The notes under the pieces were generated by a model that was not told the origin of the DNA, ran no database searches, and saw only the letters and a list, made by a program, of their open reading frames with translations. This document shows positions 1-11,647 of a stretch of DNA of 64,000 nucleotides, piece after piece; position 1 is the first letter of the stretch, and each line of letters opens with the position of its first letter. The position numbers were made by a program, and so were the translations under genes. This DNA comes from Neonectria sp. B-13 (Eukaryota; Ascomycota; Sordariomycetes; Hypocreales; Nectriaceae): the NCBI GenBank assembly GCA_002682825.1, contig NOKP01000018.1, positions 156,827 through 220,826 of the forward strand, given 5' to 3'.

Positions 1-496
1 TACTAACTAAATACTAATTAGCTTAATTTAATAATTTAAATTAAGCTATAAAAATACTATTAAAATAAAGCTTAATTTAAAACTGATATTAAGCTATAGA
101 TAGATTTTCTATATAAATATTCTTATAAAGAATTTAATTTAAAACATATATTCATATTTTAAAATAGCATATATTTAATTCTTTAAAATAGCTATTATAT
201 TTTTTATAATAGAGAAATAGACTAAATAAAATAGCTAAGATAACTATATTTAATAAAGTATTAAATAATTAGCTTTTAACTTTATAAAAGCCCCACTTTA
301 ATTGGAATTAGTACAAGTTGTACTAGTAAATTAGTTAGTATTAGTACAGGCTTGTACTAACTAAATACTAATTTAAATTAGTTAGTATTAGTATAGGCCT
401 GTACTAACTAAATACTAATTGTAATTAGTACGTACTAACTAAATACTAAGAAAATTAGTATTTAGTTAGTCCGGACTAACTAATTTCACAACCCTG
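1..496. mobile_element. hAT-type non-autonomous element A (left end outside window)
   Basis: It ends with ACTAACTAATTTCACAACCCTG, the inverted form of the start of the three complete copies at 5301, 10366 and 24546. The interior matches the copy at 10366-11003 nearly base for base. It carries subterminal copies of TTAGTTAGTATTAGTA and the palindrome-like core TAGGCCTGTACTAACTAA. The left end and the left target duplication lie before position 1. No coding capacity is visible. Confidence 0.8.
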
Positions 497-795
497 TAGC
501 TAGCTATTTAATAGTTATAGATTACTTTAGGTTTAGAGCTATTTCTAGTTTCTCTAAGTAGCTTTAATAGAAGCTTTAGAATATAATAGTAGTAGGTCTA
601 ATGATTAAGATTACTAGGAAAGTTAGATAGAGAAAAGATAGGTTCTAATTGATAATAAGACTAAAGCTTACCCTTTCTTATGATTGGAGGGGTTATGCTA
701 ATTTATCTCTAAAGTTTTAGCTAATCTTTAGCTTACTAAGGGATCCAGAGTCTAGCGTAAACACTAGCCAGTATTCTCTCAATGCCTATTACAAA
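497..795. other. degenerate stretch, no gene recognised
   Basis: A 300-base stretch between the hAT element and the first Gypsy-A fragment. Around 680-790 it is less AT-biased than its surroundings and contains a few CG dinucleotides, so it may have escaped full RIP. I could not match it to any other repeat in the window or to a protein. Confidence 0.5.
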
Positions 796-1446
796 GATAA
801 AAGATCCTTTATTAATACTATAATAATCTATAGTTAGAATATATAGGAACTATTAAGACTTTAAAGCTTATTATACATAAGTTCTATTAGAACTAGATTT
901 CTAAGGATATAAAGGATTATATTTAAAAGTATTAGTAATACTAAAGTATATATATACTAAGGTATAAACCTTATAAGTAATTATAATTATTATTACTATT
1001 AGTATACTTATTCTAAGAAATTAACTTAGATTTTATTATAGGCTTATTAAATAGTATTTAAATAAATAATAAAGAATATAATATAATTCTTATTATTATC
1101 TATTATATAATAAAGTATATAATATTCCTTTTAATAAAGAAAATACTTAATATAGTATAAATAGTATAGATTTTATATAAATATATAAAATATAAGTTTA
1201 AAATACTAAAAGGTATTATAAGTAATTAAGATAAGCTTTTTATTAGCTAATTCTAAAAGGATCTAATAAAAGAAAGAATAATCTATTACTAATTATCTAT
1301 TATATACTATCTATAAATAGATCGATAAATAAAGAGAATAAACTAAGTATTAGAAAAGTACTTTTAACTATATACTAAGAACTTCTTATAATAATAGGCT
1401 ATATAGCTTCTAAAAGTAGAATTTATATATAATAATAGTACTTATA
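796..1446 (+). pseudogene. Gypsy-A integrase fragment, interrupted by G2 copy 1
   Basis: It matches 30744-31400 of the complete Gypsy-A element. The broken frame reads as a Ty3/Gypsy integrase, with the pre-core 'I.KTLELI...F' region and then a DFI-type first catalytic Asp segment. Stops are TAA/TAG at places where the family has Gln or Trp. G2 copy 1 has inserted after position 1446, with TTATA duplicated at 1442-1446 and 10029-10033. The fragment resumes at 10034. Confidence 0.8.
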
Positions 1447-1636
1447 TATAATAGGAGTACCTCTAGGATACATAGTTAGGTAAGGTAGACAGATTTAAAG
1501 CAAAGATAGTATTCTCATTAGTATATAAGCTAAAGCTTACCCTTTAATTCTAAAGAAAGGTAAGCGTTTAAGTAAGGAGATATAGCTATAATGCATAGGC
1601 CATATGACTAAAGTACTAAAGGCTAGTACTATAATA
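1447..1636 (-). repeat. G2 copy 1, left LTR (3' LTR)
   Basis: A 190-bp direct repeat of 9839-10028, starting TATAATAGGAGTACC and ending CTAGTACTATAATA. The same 190-bp unit bounds G2 copy 2. Confidence 0.88.
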
Positions 1637-3549
1637 ACTATCCTCTCTTAGTAGTTATTGCCCTTAATAACTAATAATATAGAATTTAGTAATAGTAGGA
1701 TTATATTTGTTTTTTAGACTAGCTATATTTACTTAATAGTTATTTATAGCTAATAGGCTAATAAACAAATCTTACTACTTATAGCCTATACTCTATAATT
1801 TAAACCTACTAAGTAATTATATATAGGTATTTAAACCTCTTTCTATTACTAATACTTCTTTTTTCTTTTCTCTTTATTATTATTATCTTTCTCTTTTATT
1901 TTATAAGTATATCTTTAGACTTATACTTATATTCTTAATATAGTTTCTTTCTTAGTAGAAATAGTTCTTTTTTTCTTATGTATTAATATACTCTTATCTT
2001 ACTTTTAAAATAGTTATAATACCTAAATATAATCCTACTAAGTATATAGAGCCTATCTATAAGTTATAGAATTAATATATATATTATTTTTACTTAATTA
2101 CTTTAGAATTTTCTAAGGATCTTATTTACTATTAAATTACTTATTACTTTCTTAAATATCCTATAATCTATTATAAGTTCTCTAAGGCTAGATCCTCTTA
2201 GTATAATTATTATTACTTTAGTAATAAGAACTATTCTATATAAGTCTTTCTTATATATTAATAGGTTATTCTTAGGGAAACTAGTACTAATCCTATTTAG
2301 TCTTTCTATTATAATAGAGTTTAATACTTATATTTTATATTTTATTTATATTTAGATTAATAATATTATTTATTAACTTAACTATTCTATTAAGAATATA
2401 GAAAAAGAAGAGGAATTATACTTTCTTTTAGTAAAGGCTTATTAAGATCTTTATAATATTATATACTATCTTCTAATAGCTTTTAATATCTTAAAGACTA
2501 TTTACTATTAGAATTAATAGTTTATTAGTAAAATTATTATTATTCTTCTTTATATATAGAAGTATCTTTTTATTATAATAGCCTATAAGACTCTTACTAT
2601 CTAAGTCTATTATATACTTTCTTATATACTTCTTACTAATCTATCTCTATATAATAATAATCCTATAATTTTAATCTACCTAGTAAGTTTTATATTTAAT
2701 ATTAGGTTTTCTTACTTATTTTTTAATATTTTATTTTCTATAGTAATATAAGAACTATTAATATATATACTAATATACTTAGTAGTTAGTCTTAGGTTCT
2801 ACTAATACTAATTATATAGCTTAGTATATTACTCTTTATTCTATGCTCTAGGAGGTTTAGGCTATTATATAAAATAATAGAATTCCTTAGGATTATTATA
2901 ATCCTCTTACTTACTTTTATCCTCTAAAAATAGATTTATTAACTCTTAAGCTTTAGTTAGGTCTTTTTAGTATTTTATATATTATAGTATTTAGTAATCT
3001 ATAGTATAATAATAGTAGCTTTTTTATTTTTTGTTTTTTATTTTTCTTTATATTTAGGCTTATACTTTTCTTTCTTTATATTCTTTATATTTTTCTCCTC
3101 CCTACTAATCTAAGTTATATTACCTTTAGGTATAAGTATTATTCTTATATAAACTAAGAGTTAAGCTATTATTATATTATAGTTTTATTATTATTATTTA
3201 AGAGTTAGAAAGTTTAATAGAATAGTTTTCTTATTAGCTCTAAAGTATAATTTCCCTAAATTGATTTATATAATCTTATATTTAACTTTTCTTTAATCTA
3301 TTTTACTTATAAGGTTTATTATAACTCTTATCTTTCTAATGCTATTCCTTTACTTTATATTAGGCCTTTTTTTACTCCTCTTTATAGTCTTTAATTACTT
3401 AGCTAGTATTACTTATACTATCCTTAGGGACCTATTAGTTATATTCTAAAGGCTAGCTTTTCTACTTAACTAAATAATAAAGTTTACTTTTAATCTTTTT
3501 CTTTTTTTTAATACATTCTAGTTTCTACTTACCTTTTTTATCTTTTAGG

Positions 3550-4430
3550 TTAAGTATTAATAGGTCTTTACTAGGGTTTTCTATTCTATAGTACTAAGGT
3601 TTAAGTAGACTAATATAGAATATATTATAAAAGTAGTTATACTTATTAAGTAAGACTAATTAATAAGCTTATTTTCTAATTTTCTTAAGTATTTAAAAGA
3701 GCCTAATAAATTAAAAGACTAATTTCTTTTTCTCTCCTTTAAGCTTAAGGTTCTTAGTTAAAAGCTCTATTAGGTCCTCTTATTTTAGAGTAAAAGGTAT
3801 ATATTTTTTATTATAGTTTCTTATCTATCTTTCTAATATATCTTATTAATATTTCTTTAGTCTTTCTTTAAAGTCTATTAAGTATTATATCTATATATAG
3901 ACTTTTAGTACTCCCTCTTCCTAGGAGCTATCCTTAGATCTTATAGTAAAGTTAGTATTATATTTAAATAGTACTATAAATAGTAATATACTTATAATTA
4001 TATTAATAGTATTATTATAAATATATTATACTAATTAGAATAAAATAATCTAATTAGTTTAGTCTAAGCTAATAAAGTATCTAAAGTAGTATTCTAATAT
4101 TTAATTTATTCTTTCTATTTACTTATTACTTTATAGGTAAAATGCTATAAAAAGCCTATATTTTATCTTAGTTTAATAATATAGTTCTAACTAAAACTTA
4201 CTTATAAATAAGAAATCTTAATTAGAAATAATACTTATTAAAGATCTATATATTAATTCTACTTCTCTATAGAAAAGCTTAATTAGCTTAACTATAGTTA
4301 TTATTATATATATAGAAAAGAATAAGAAAGTTTTAATAAATTAGTCTATAATTACTAGGATTATATTTACTTTTTACTCTTTCTAAATTACTAAGAATAA
4401 ACCTATAATAAAGTCTATTAAGATCTTAGT
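3550..4430 (-). pseudogene. G2 copy 1 integrase and tail, RIP-broken
   Basis: The reverse complement of about 4430-4030 reads IDFIIGLFL near the first catalytic Asp. Further on come LFYREVELIY, a degraded SDRDSLFTSKFW-like second Asp block, and a degraded HPQTDGQTERIN-like third acidic block followed by LEYY.RYFISLDQ. About 3740-3550 reads LLGPFKYLRKL, like the post-integrase tail or chromodomain of Gypsy elements. Interrupting stops are TAA/TAG at expected Gln or Trp positions. It is a dead gene; the family call rests on several motifs in order. Confidence 0.8.
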
Positions 4431-5300
4431 TTAAAGTTATAAAAGGATTAATAGCAATTAAAGACTTCTATAAAGCTAATATCTCTTTATAATTACTCTC
4501 TAATATACTATATATAACTATATATAGTTTTTAATATCTATCTTAATATTAACTTAATAGAATTTCTTTTAGATTAAATCTAAAGTATAATTAATATTAA
4601 AGTATCTTACTAATAGATTATTATAATAAAGTTCTATAATCTTATACTTTATATTTACTTCCTTTAGTATAAAGAATCTATTCTTAAAGTATAATAATTT
4701 ATTCTTTTTAATTAATTAATTATTTAGATCTTAGTTAAGATTTACTTAAGAAATTTAATCTACTTATTAGTAAATCTCTTTATTATTTAATTATAAATAT
4801 TAGATTATCTTAAGGAAAGGTTCTAAGATAGTTATATTATATATAACTTCTTTAAGTATTATACTCTATATAGTTACTCTAGAAATAGTTTAAATTCTTC
4901 TAATCTTCTCTTTAGCCTAATAGACTTAGTCTTTAGGATTAAGGCTCTCTTTAGTACTATTTTCCTTTAGACTAACTAAGATTACTTTAACCCTTAAAAA
5001 TATCTTATTATACTATTCTTTTTAATAAGTAGAGACTAGATTGATCCCTAAAGATATCTTATTATACTTTTATAATATATAAGCTAGAGTCTTTTAACCC
5101 TTTTAAAGTCTCTTACCTAGCTCTTTTCTATCTTTCTAATAGAACTTAACTATTTAGATCTTATTTAATCTTTATACTAAAGATATAAGTAGTTTAATAT
5201 AGAGTACTTTTTTAGTAATATAATCTAATTATCTTAATAATATATTAATAGGGTTTTACTTACTTAGCTAATAATTAATTATAAAGTTATATAGTATAAG

Positions 5301-5709
5301 CAGGGTTGTGAAATTAGTCCACTTGAAATTCTTACTAGTCCAAATTAAAGCCTTTATTAAAAATCAGTCTTTAAGCCTAAAATCAAGATATTTAAGATTA
5401 TAATAGCCTAGGTATTTAGGTATCTAAAGTTAGAACTCTAATTACCTAAGCTTTTTTTTTTTAGCTAGAAATCTCTATTAGTCCATAATTAGTCCATTTA
5501 TTGGACTGGACTAGTACTAAAAGTGGACTAATTTGGACTTTTTTGCTTATCTAAGCAGCTAAAAATAGAATAGTTATATTATTTAACTTTAGCTTTTAAG
5601 GGCTATCTAAGAATGTAATTTTCTTTTTTTTAGAGTAAGAACCTGATTTTTAATAAGGGCTTAAAGGTGGACTAGAAAAAGTACTGGACTAACTAATTTC
5701 ACAACCCTG
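5301..5709. mobile_element. hAT-type non-autonomous element B
   Basis: A 409-bp element with terminal inverted repeats CAGGGTTGTGAAATTAGT / ACTAATTTCACAACCCTG and a perfect 8-bp target duplication AGTATAAG (5293-5300 and 5710-5717). G2 copy 2 has the matching empty site at 19866-19873, with the same flanks and one AGTATAAG. The 8-bp duplication and CAGGG start fit the hAT superfamily. Its interior differs from A, C and D, and has a fold-back pair (5350-5367 with 5643-5660, 17 of 18 matching). It is hardly RIP-altered at its ends. No coding capacity. Confidence 0.9.
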
Positions 5710-5849
5710 AGTATAAGGTATATATACTATTATACTTATTAGCTATTTAATTATAAAGTCTTTATAAAGACCTATAGGTTCTAATAGTTATTAAATACTT
5801 TAACTTATTTTATTATTCCTTTAAGATAGTATTATTAGTATTTAAATAA

Positions 5850-6950
5850 CTTTATAATTACTATTAATTCTTAGTTTAGAATACTATAATTAAGTTTAAA
5901 TCCTTTAAACTTTTAAGACTAGAATGCAATAAGATAATAATAGTCTTCTTTATTAAGCTATAATAGGATCCCTATTATTACTATCTTTAAAGTATTTATC
6001 TTTAGGTAAATTTATAACCTTAGGTTAAAATATCTTAATAAGAATATAGTTTAGAATACATTAATAAGATAGTAAAATGTATACTTTTTATGCTTATTAA
6101 GCTCTATAGACTTAGGCTTTTTATCTTACTTACTATCCTTTAATAGGTTATTCAAAAAGACTATTATATTAGAGTACTTATAAATGAATTTCTAATAGAA
6201 ATTATAAAACCCTAGGAATACTTAAATTTTATAATAGATTTATAGCTCTTTCTATTCTAAGATAGTATAAATGTATTTTAAGTCTATTATAATTCCTTCT
6301 ATAGATAGAATAAATCTAAGGAAGTTAATATAGTCTTAATAGAATATATATTTTAATACCTTTATAAATAGCTTAGTTTATTATAACCTCTTAAGGATTA
6401 TATAAATATATTCTATATAAAAGTCTTAAGTTTTAAAGAAAATAAGAATATTATTAAGATATATTATATAAATAATATTAATAAGATTATAAAGAGCTTA
6501 ATATATATAATCTTAGAAAGTAATAAATATATTAGTTAGTTTAAATAGTATAACTAAGTATTTAAAATAATTATAATAAGTATAAAATACTATTTTCTAC
6601 TTATTATCTTCCTTTATATAAATATAATAATAAATATTTTTAATATTAATCTTATTAAAATACTTTACTTTTTTAATTCTATCTAGGATTTCTAAGACTA
6701 AGAGTAAAAAGTAATAATTCTTCTCTATAACTTAGTTTAAACCTTTATAGTCTATATAGAGTTATAGGATTCTATTTGGTTTTAGAATAAATAGTATTAA
6801 AGCCTTAATAAAGCTCTTAGAGAAGTATATTCAATCTTTCTTAATAGAATCCTTAATATATTCTTAAAGTATTTTTAATTCTTTCTAAGATAAAGTATAA
6901 ATAGGTCTAAAAGGTAGTTCTTTATTAGATAATATATTAATACTATAGTT
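5850..6950 (-). pseudogene. G2 copy 1 reverse transcriptase/RNase H, RIP-broken
   Basis: The reverse complement reads in order YLV.LFKLTN.F.TF (family YLVMPFGLTNAPATF), then YLNNILIF around 6450-6465 in place of YLDDILIF. After it come FLRFILS.EGI, VFLGFYNFY and a YSNIIV.LNNLLK block. The catalytic YxDD is YLNN, a G-to-A effect on both Asp codons. This order is diagnostic of Ty3/Gypsy reverse transcriptase. It is not functional. Confidence 0.85.
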
Positions 6951-8361
6951 AATTAACTTATATTATAATATTATATTAGTATTATCTATTGAAAATATAT
7001 TATTAAAGTCTTATAACTTATAGGGAATAGTACTATCTCCCTTAGGTTTTAGCCTATTATCTTTAGGTAGAATATAATTCTTTTCTATTCTATTGATTCT
7101 TATTATTCTATATATATATATTATATTCTAGTATAATTAATAAAACTTATAAAATTATATAATCTTAGTCTTTTTTTAATTAATTTAAAAGAACTATTTA
7201 AAGTTTAAAGAGTCTAAGAGAATATTTTTATTAATTATAATAATTTATAATAATAATATAAGATTTTCTAATAGTAATAAGTTTCTTTCTATTCTAATAT
7301 AAATATAAATAAAAGTCTACTTTTTTCCCTTAGTATTAATTATAATAATTAGTATATATTAACTATAATATAGCTTTAAGTAGATTTCTTCTATTACTAT
7401 AAAGTTAGATCTTCTTATATAGGCCTTTTTAAGACTATAGTATATAGTAAAGACTTTACTAATTATATTAGACTTTATATATATATTAAGGTTTATTATT
7501 ACTTTAAAGGTATTTTAACTATATATCTTAATAATAGCTAATATACCTAGTTTAATCTAAATTTAAGGAGTTTTAATATTCATTAGATTAATAATATCTA
7601 TTAGCTCCTTTTTCCTAATTGTTTAATTCTTTATAATTAGGTATTAGTCTTTAGTAATTAATTATAGCTCCTAATAAAGTATTTATTACTTTTATAATTA
7701 TAGTAAGTAAGGATTTTACCCTTTTGGTTTTTTAGGTTCTTTTCCCTTAGGGCTTATCTAATAGATCTACTAGAAACCCTAGCTCCTTAGCCCTATCCTT
7801 AGCTATAGTCTCTACCTTAGCCTTATTCTTACTCTTATTCTTAATATAAAGGGGAATTATTAATATTGCTTTTAGTTATTTTAGATAATAGTTTAAAATA
7901 TAAGATTCTTACTTTCCTTTTTATTCTTCCTATTAAGTCCTAATATAAGGTTATAAGAGAGACTATTTTATTATAGGTCTTTAATAATTTACTATATAAT
8001 ATTATAAAATTATAAAGGGATTATTAGAGTTTTAAGAAAAAAGTAAAAACTCTTTAAGGCTTATCTTACCTAGAGAAGTATTTCTTAAATTAGTTAAGAT
8101 AGGTATAAAAGTCCTATAATAATTATATCTCTTTTTAGTAGGTCTTTATTAATTGGATTATTAAGTATAATTATCTATTAATTATATTCTTAATAAGGTT
8201 TAATATTTAATCCTTAAAGGTTTTTTAGCTATTTTAAGTAATTTCTTATATATTTTACTCTTATTTATTAAAGTATTATTACTATCTTATCTAGTTCTTA
8301 ATATCTATTTTATTAAATATAAATAGAATCTTCTTATAATTATATTTATACTTTTACTTTA

Positions 8362-9378
8362 TTTATAGTAATTTTAGCCTTAGTTAATATTATCTAATAG
8401 ATTAAGATAATATAGTAGATAATATACAATAGTTAATATAGTAAGATACTATGCTTAGTACTATTAATCCTAATAACTTAAATACAGTAAGCTTTCCTAG
8501 TAATATAGTTTATATTAATATTATACCTTAAGCCTATTTTTATAACCTATCTAAGTCCCTCTCTCTAACCTTAATATCTAATTTATAAGAAGCTTATCCT
8601 AAACTATAGTACATATAAATAACTATCTTTTATTAAGCTAATAAGTCTAACTAGTCTTTTTCCCTCTTTCTTAATATACTATAATACAATATAATATAAC
8701 TATAATACATTCTACTTTTACTATTATCTACTATATCTTATAACCTAGTAATAAGAAATAGAGCTATAAAGCATATGAAATAGGATACTATTACTCTCTA
8801 GATAAAGAGATTAAGTCTACTAAGTATAAGTAGTAGCTTTATTAGGCTAAAATCTATAACCTTAGTAGTTTTAAGTCTAACTGTATAGTAGTTAGTACTA
8901 TCTAAATAGTATATCTAGTTATATTTGGCTACTGCTTACTCTTAAACAATAAAGGTACTAAAGTTAATAATATTAGCTTTATTAGAGAGGAAAAGGAGTT
9001 TCTCAAAAAGCTTACTGGAAGATTAGAAGCTAGGTTATACTAAGATAAAGCTATTACTAATAAATTAACCAAAGATAAATATGCCCTATGGTTCCAGGAG
9101 CTGCTAGAGTGTATGGAACTAGTGCGGATGGCTAGCTAGTCTACTGCATCAAAGACAATGAGTCTTGGCCTGATGGGCATAGTATGAAAAGACTTATGCA
9201 TTGTGAAATCGGGGGGAAGGATCATGTGGGGTTAAGGAAAAACTTAGAACGGAAAAGGTAGATGGGTTTAGGTCAGATGCAAAGGTTAATAAAGAACTTT
9301 AAAACCAACTAGGCTTAAGACAAAGAAATTAATGTATAATATAGTAATCATTATATATTAGGTTCCCTTATAGAGGGA
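8362..9378 (+). mobile_element. unclassified ~1-kb element E, copy 1
   Basis: A 1017-bp unit starting TTTATAGTAATTTTAGCC and ending GGTTCCCTTATAGAGGGA. It lies between 13-bp direct repeats TACTTTTACTTTA (8349-8361 and 9379-9391) inside G2. Other copies are at 21525-22516 (minus) and 35926-37949 (plus, interrupted). I see no terminal inverted repeats. A near-open plus-strand stretch around 8970-9120 (KEFLKKLT.RLEARLY, then KYALWFQELLECMEL) looks like a protein remnant that I do not recognise. A 52-base unaltered insert sits at 9145-9196, flanked by TGCAT. Transposon class is not known. Confidence 0.7.
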
Positions 9379-9838
9379 TACTTTTACTTTATATCTTTAA
9401 AAGTATAAATTAAATTACTTAGCTAATTATCCCTTTTATATAAGGTTATATAAGCTTTAAGCATAAGAATATTCTTAATTTTAATATTACCTTTACTATT
9501 AGAGTTATCTTATAATATTTAAAAGTTTTATTAATATCTTTTAAGTTTATAGTAAGGTCTTTTTCCTTCTAGCTTCTTTATAAGCTCTACTTTCTAGTCT
9601 TATAATTCCTTTAATCTTCTAAGTTAAATGATTTAAGCTCTATTAATAGCTTCTTATTACTCTAAGGTTTTATTTAGGTTACTTAGGAGTATTATTCTAG
9701 ATTCTTCTATTTTAATATCTTTAAGAATATAGGGAATTCCCTTAATAATTATATCTAGGGATATAGTTATTTTCTAGGACTATAAAGACTTTATAGATAC
9801 TATCTCTCCTTAAGTAATTAATAGAAAAGCTTTAGAAT

Positions 9839-10028
9839 TATAATAAGAGTACCTTTAGGATATATAGTTAGATAAGATAGATAGATTTAAAGTAAAGGTA
9901 GTATTCTTATTAGTATATAAGCTAAAGCTTACCCTTTAATTCTAAAGAGAGGTAGGCATTTAGGTAAGAAGATATAGTTATAATGTATAAGCTATATAAC
10001 TAAAGTACTAAAGGCTAGTACTATAATA
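9839..10028 (-). repeat. G2 copy 1, right LTR (5' LTR)
   Basis: A 190-bp repeat of 1447-1636, differing by scattered C/T and G/A changes. It is followed by the target duplication TTATA at 10029-10033. Confidence 0.88.
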
Positions 10029-10033
10029 TTATA

Positions 10034-10365
10034 GTACTATTAGAATATTATTAATATAAGCTTTATATAAATATTACTTTAGACTAGTAAAATATATACT
10101 AAAATATATAAAATTAAAAGTATAAAAAGTATAAGAATATATTATAATCCTTTAGTAAGTATATATTAAAGTCTTAAAATATTAATAGAAAGTTATAGAA
10201 TTCTAAGTAAAATATTATAATTAATAATATAAGCCTTAAGAATACTATAAAGAGTAGATTATAAAACTATTAATAAGAAACTTTTACTTTAAATATTAAA
10301 AGCTAGCTTTTAAATTTATTAAAATAGTTATTATAGAAAGAATAAGAAAATAAGTCTACTATATA
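10034..10365 (+). pseudogene. Gypsy-A fragment, continuation
   Basis: It continues the Gypsy-A sequence broken by G2 copy 1 and matches about 31402-31733 of the complete Gypsy-A element. No open frame of useful length remains. It is cut at its right end by the hAT element at 10366. Confidence 0.75.
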
Positions 10366-11003
10366 TAGGGTTGTGAAATTAGTTAGTATTTAGTTAGTAT
10401 TTAGTCCAAAGAATTAGTATTAGTATAGGTCTATACTAACTAATTAGAAATTAGTATTTAGTTAGTACTTAGTCCAGAAAATTAGTACTAGTATTAGTAT
10501 AGACTTATACTAACTAAATACTAATTAGCTAAATTTAATAATTTAAATTAAGCTATAAAAAAGCTATTAAAATAGAGCTTAATTTAAAACCTATATCTAG
10601 CTATATATAGACTTTCTATTTAATTATTCCTATAAAGAATTTAATTTAAAAAAGATATTCGTATTTTAAAATAGCGTATATTTAATTCCTTAAAATAGCT
10701 AGTATATTATTCTTAATAGAAAGATAGATTGATTTAAATAGCTAAGCTAACTATATTTAATAAAGTATTAAATAACTAGCTCTTAAACTTTAAGAAACCC
10801 CACTTTAATTAGAATTAGTACAAGCTGTACTAGTAAATTAGTTAGTATTAGTACAGGCTTATACTAACTAAATACTAATTTAAATTAGTTAGTATTAGTC
10901 CAGGCCTGTACTAACTAAATACTAATTGTAATTAGTATATACTAACTAAATACTAAGAGAATTAGTATTTAGTTAGTCTGGACTAACTAATTTCACAACC
11001 CTG
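10366..11003. mobile_element. hAT-type non-autonomous element C
   Basis: A 638-bp element with terminal inverted repeats TAGGGTTGTGAAATTAGTTA / TAACTAATTTCACAACCCTG. The first C is changed to T, a RIP-type change. A perfect 8-bp target duplication ACTATATA is at 10358-10365 and 11004-11011. The homologous site in complete Gypsy-A (31726-31733, ATTATATA) is empty. Subterminal zones carry repeated TTAGTTAGT / ACTAACTAA words around AGGCCTGTACTAACTAA. The interior matches element A. No transposase frame. Confidence 0.9.
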
Positions 11004-11383
11004 ACTATATATACCTTTTAGAATAATACTAAAGAATATATAATATATTTTCTATTACTCTCTTAGAGCCTTAGTTAAATAATAACTAAGTAATAATTAA
11101 AGGCTTATTAATTTTACTAAAGCTTAAAAAGGAAGAGGATAAATAGAAAGTAGAAGATATTATAAGCTATAAAGAGAAAGTAGAATAAATTTTCTATTAA
11201 ATCAAATAGATAAGCTAATTAGTAAAATATAATATCTAGAAGCTAAAATAATACTTAGAAAATACTTTAAAGATCCTTTAGTAATACTATAAGTAATAAA
11301 GATAGATATATAGAAAGTAGAATAATAAGTAAATCTATTATTATTAGTACTAAAGGCATAATAAGAGATTATTATTTTAATAC
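11004..11383 (+). pseudogene. Gypsy-A fragment between hAT C and solo LTR
   Basis: It resumes the Gypsy-A match (about 31726-32105 of the complete element) after hAT C. The frame is broken by RIP-type stops. The last five bases, AATAC, are the target duplication of the solo LTR that follows. Confidence 0.7.
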
Positions 11384-11552
11384 TGTAAGGAGATGCGTTA
11401 GAGGCCGGCCAGGGGCCGAGCGCTCGGCCCCTGCCTTATAACCAATTGTGTGGCGCGATTCGGGTAATGCTAGCTTACTTGAATTGGTTGATCTTTTGGT
11501 CTAACGGCTGATTGGTCTATTGAAGGTTGGGTACGTTACCCCAACTCTTACA
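11384..11552. mobile_element. solo LTR, 169 bp, not RIP-altered
   Basis: It begins TGTAAGGAGATGCG, ends CCCAACTCTTACA and is flanked by a perfect 5-bp duplication AATAC (11379-11383 and 11553-11557). The homologous Gypsy-A stretch near 32104 lacks it. TG...CA ends with short inverted TGTAAG/CTTACA and a 5-bp duplication are typical of an LTR left by recombination. Unlike everything around it, it keeps many CpG sites, including a perfect 24-bp palindrome at 11410-11433. It therefore probably inserted after RIP had acted on its host. No internal retrotransposon of this family is in the window. Confidence 0.8.
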
Positions 11553-11557
11553 AATAC

Positions 11558-11647
11558 TATTTTACTAAAAACCTTATATTTATCTAAAGATTAAGCTTTC
11601 TTATTAACTTTAAAACCTATATTAAATTATTATTATAAAAAGTTTAA
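11558..11647 (+). pseudogene. Gypsy-A fragment, last piece before X1
   Basis: It matches about 32107-32196 of complete Gypsy-A (CTAAAAACCTTATA...TAAAGATTAAGCTTTCTTA). Element X1 starts immediately after it. The rest of this Gypsy-A copy is not seen to the right. Confidence 0.65.

Larger units (their letters stand above)
1447..10028 (-). mobile_element. Ty3/Gypsy LTR retrotransposon G2, copy 1
   Basis: An 8582-bp element reads on the minus strand. It is bounded by two 190-bp LTRs and a perfect 5-bp target duplication TTATA (1442-1446 and 10029-10033) inside a Gypsy-A integrase fragment. The LTR ends are TATAATA in both copies, consistent with TG...CA ends after G-to-A and C-to-T change. From right to left the minus strand holds a gag-like region, reverse transcriptase/RNase H (about 6950-5850), integrase (about 4430-4030), a chromodomain-like tail (about 3740-3550), and a further ~1.9 kb before the 3' LTR. 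Element E1 (8362-9378) and hAT B (5301-5709) are nested inside. All frames are broken. Confidence 0.88.
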
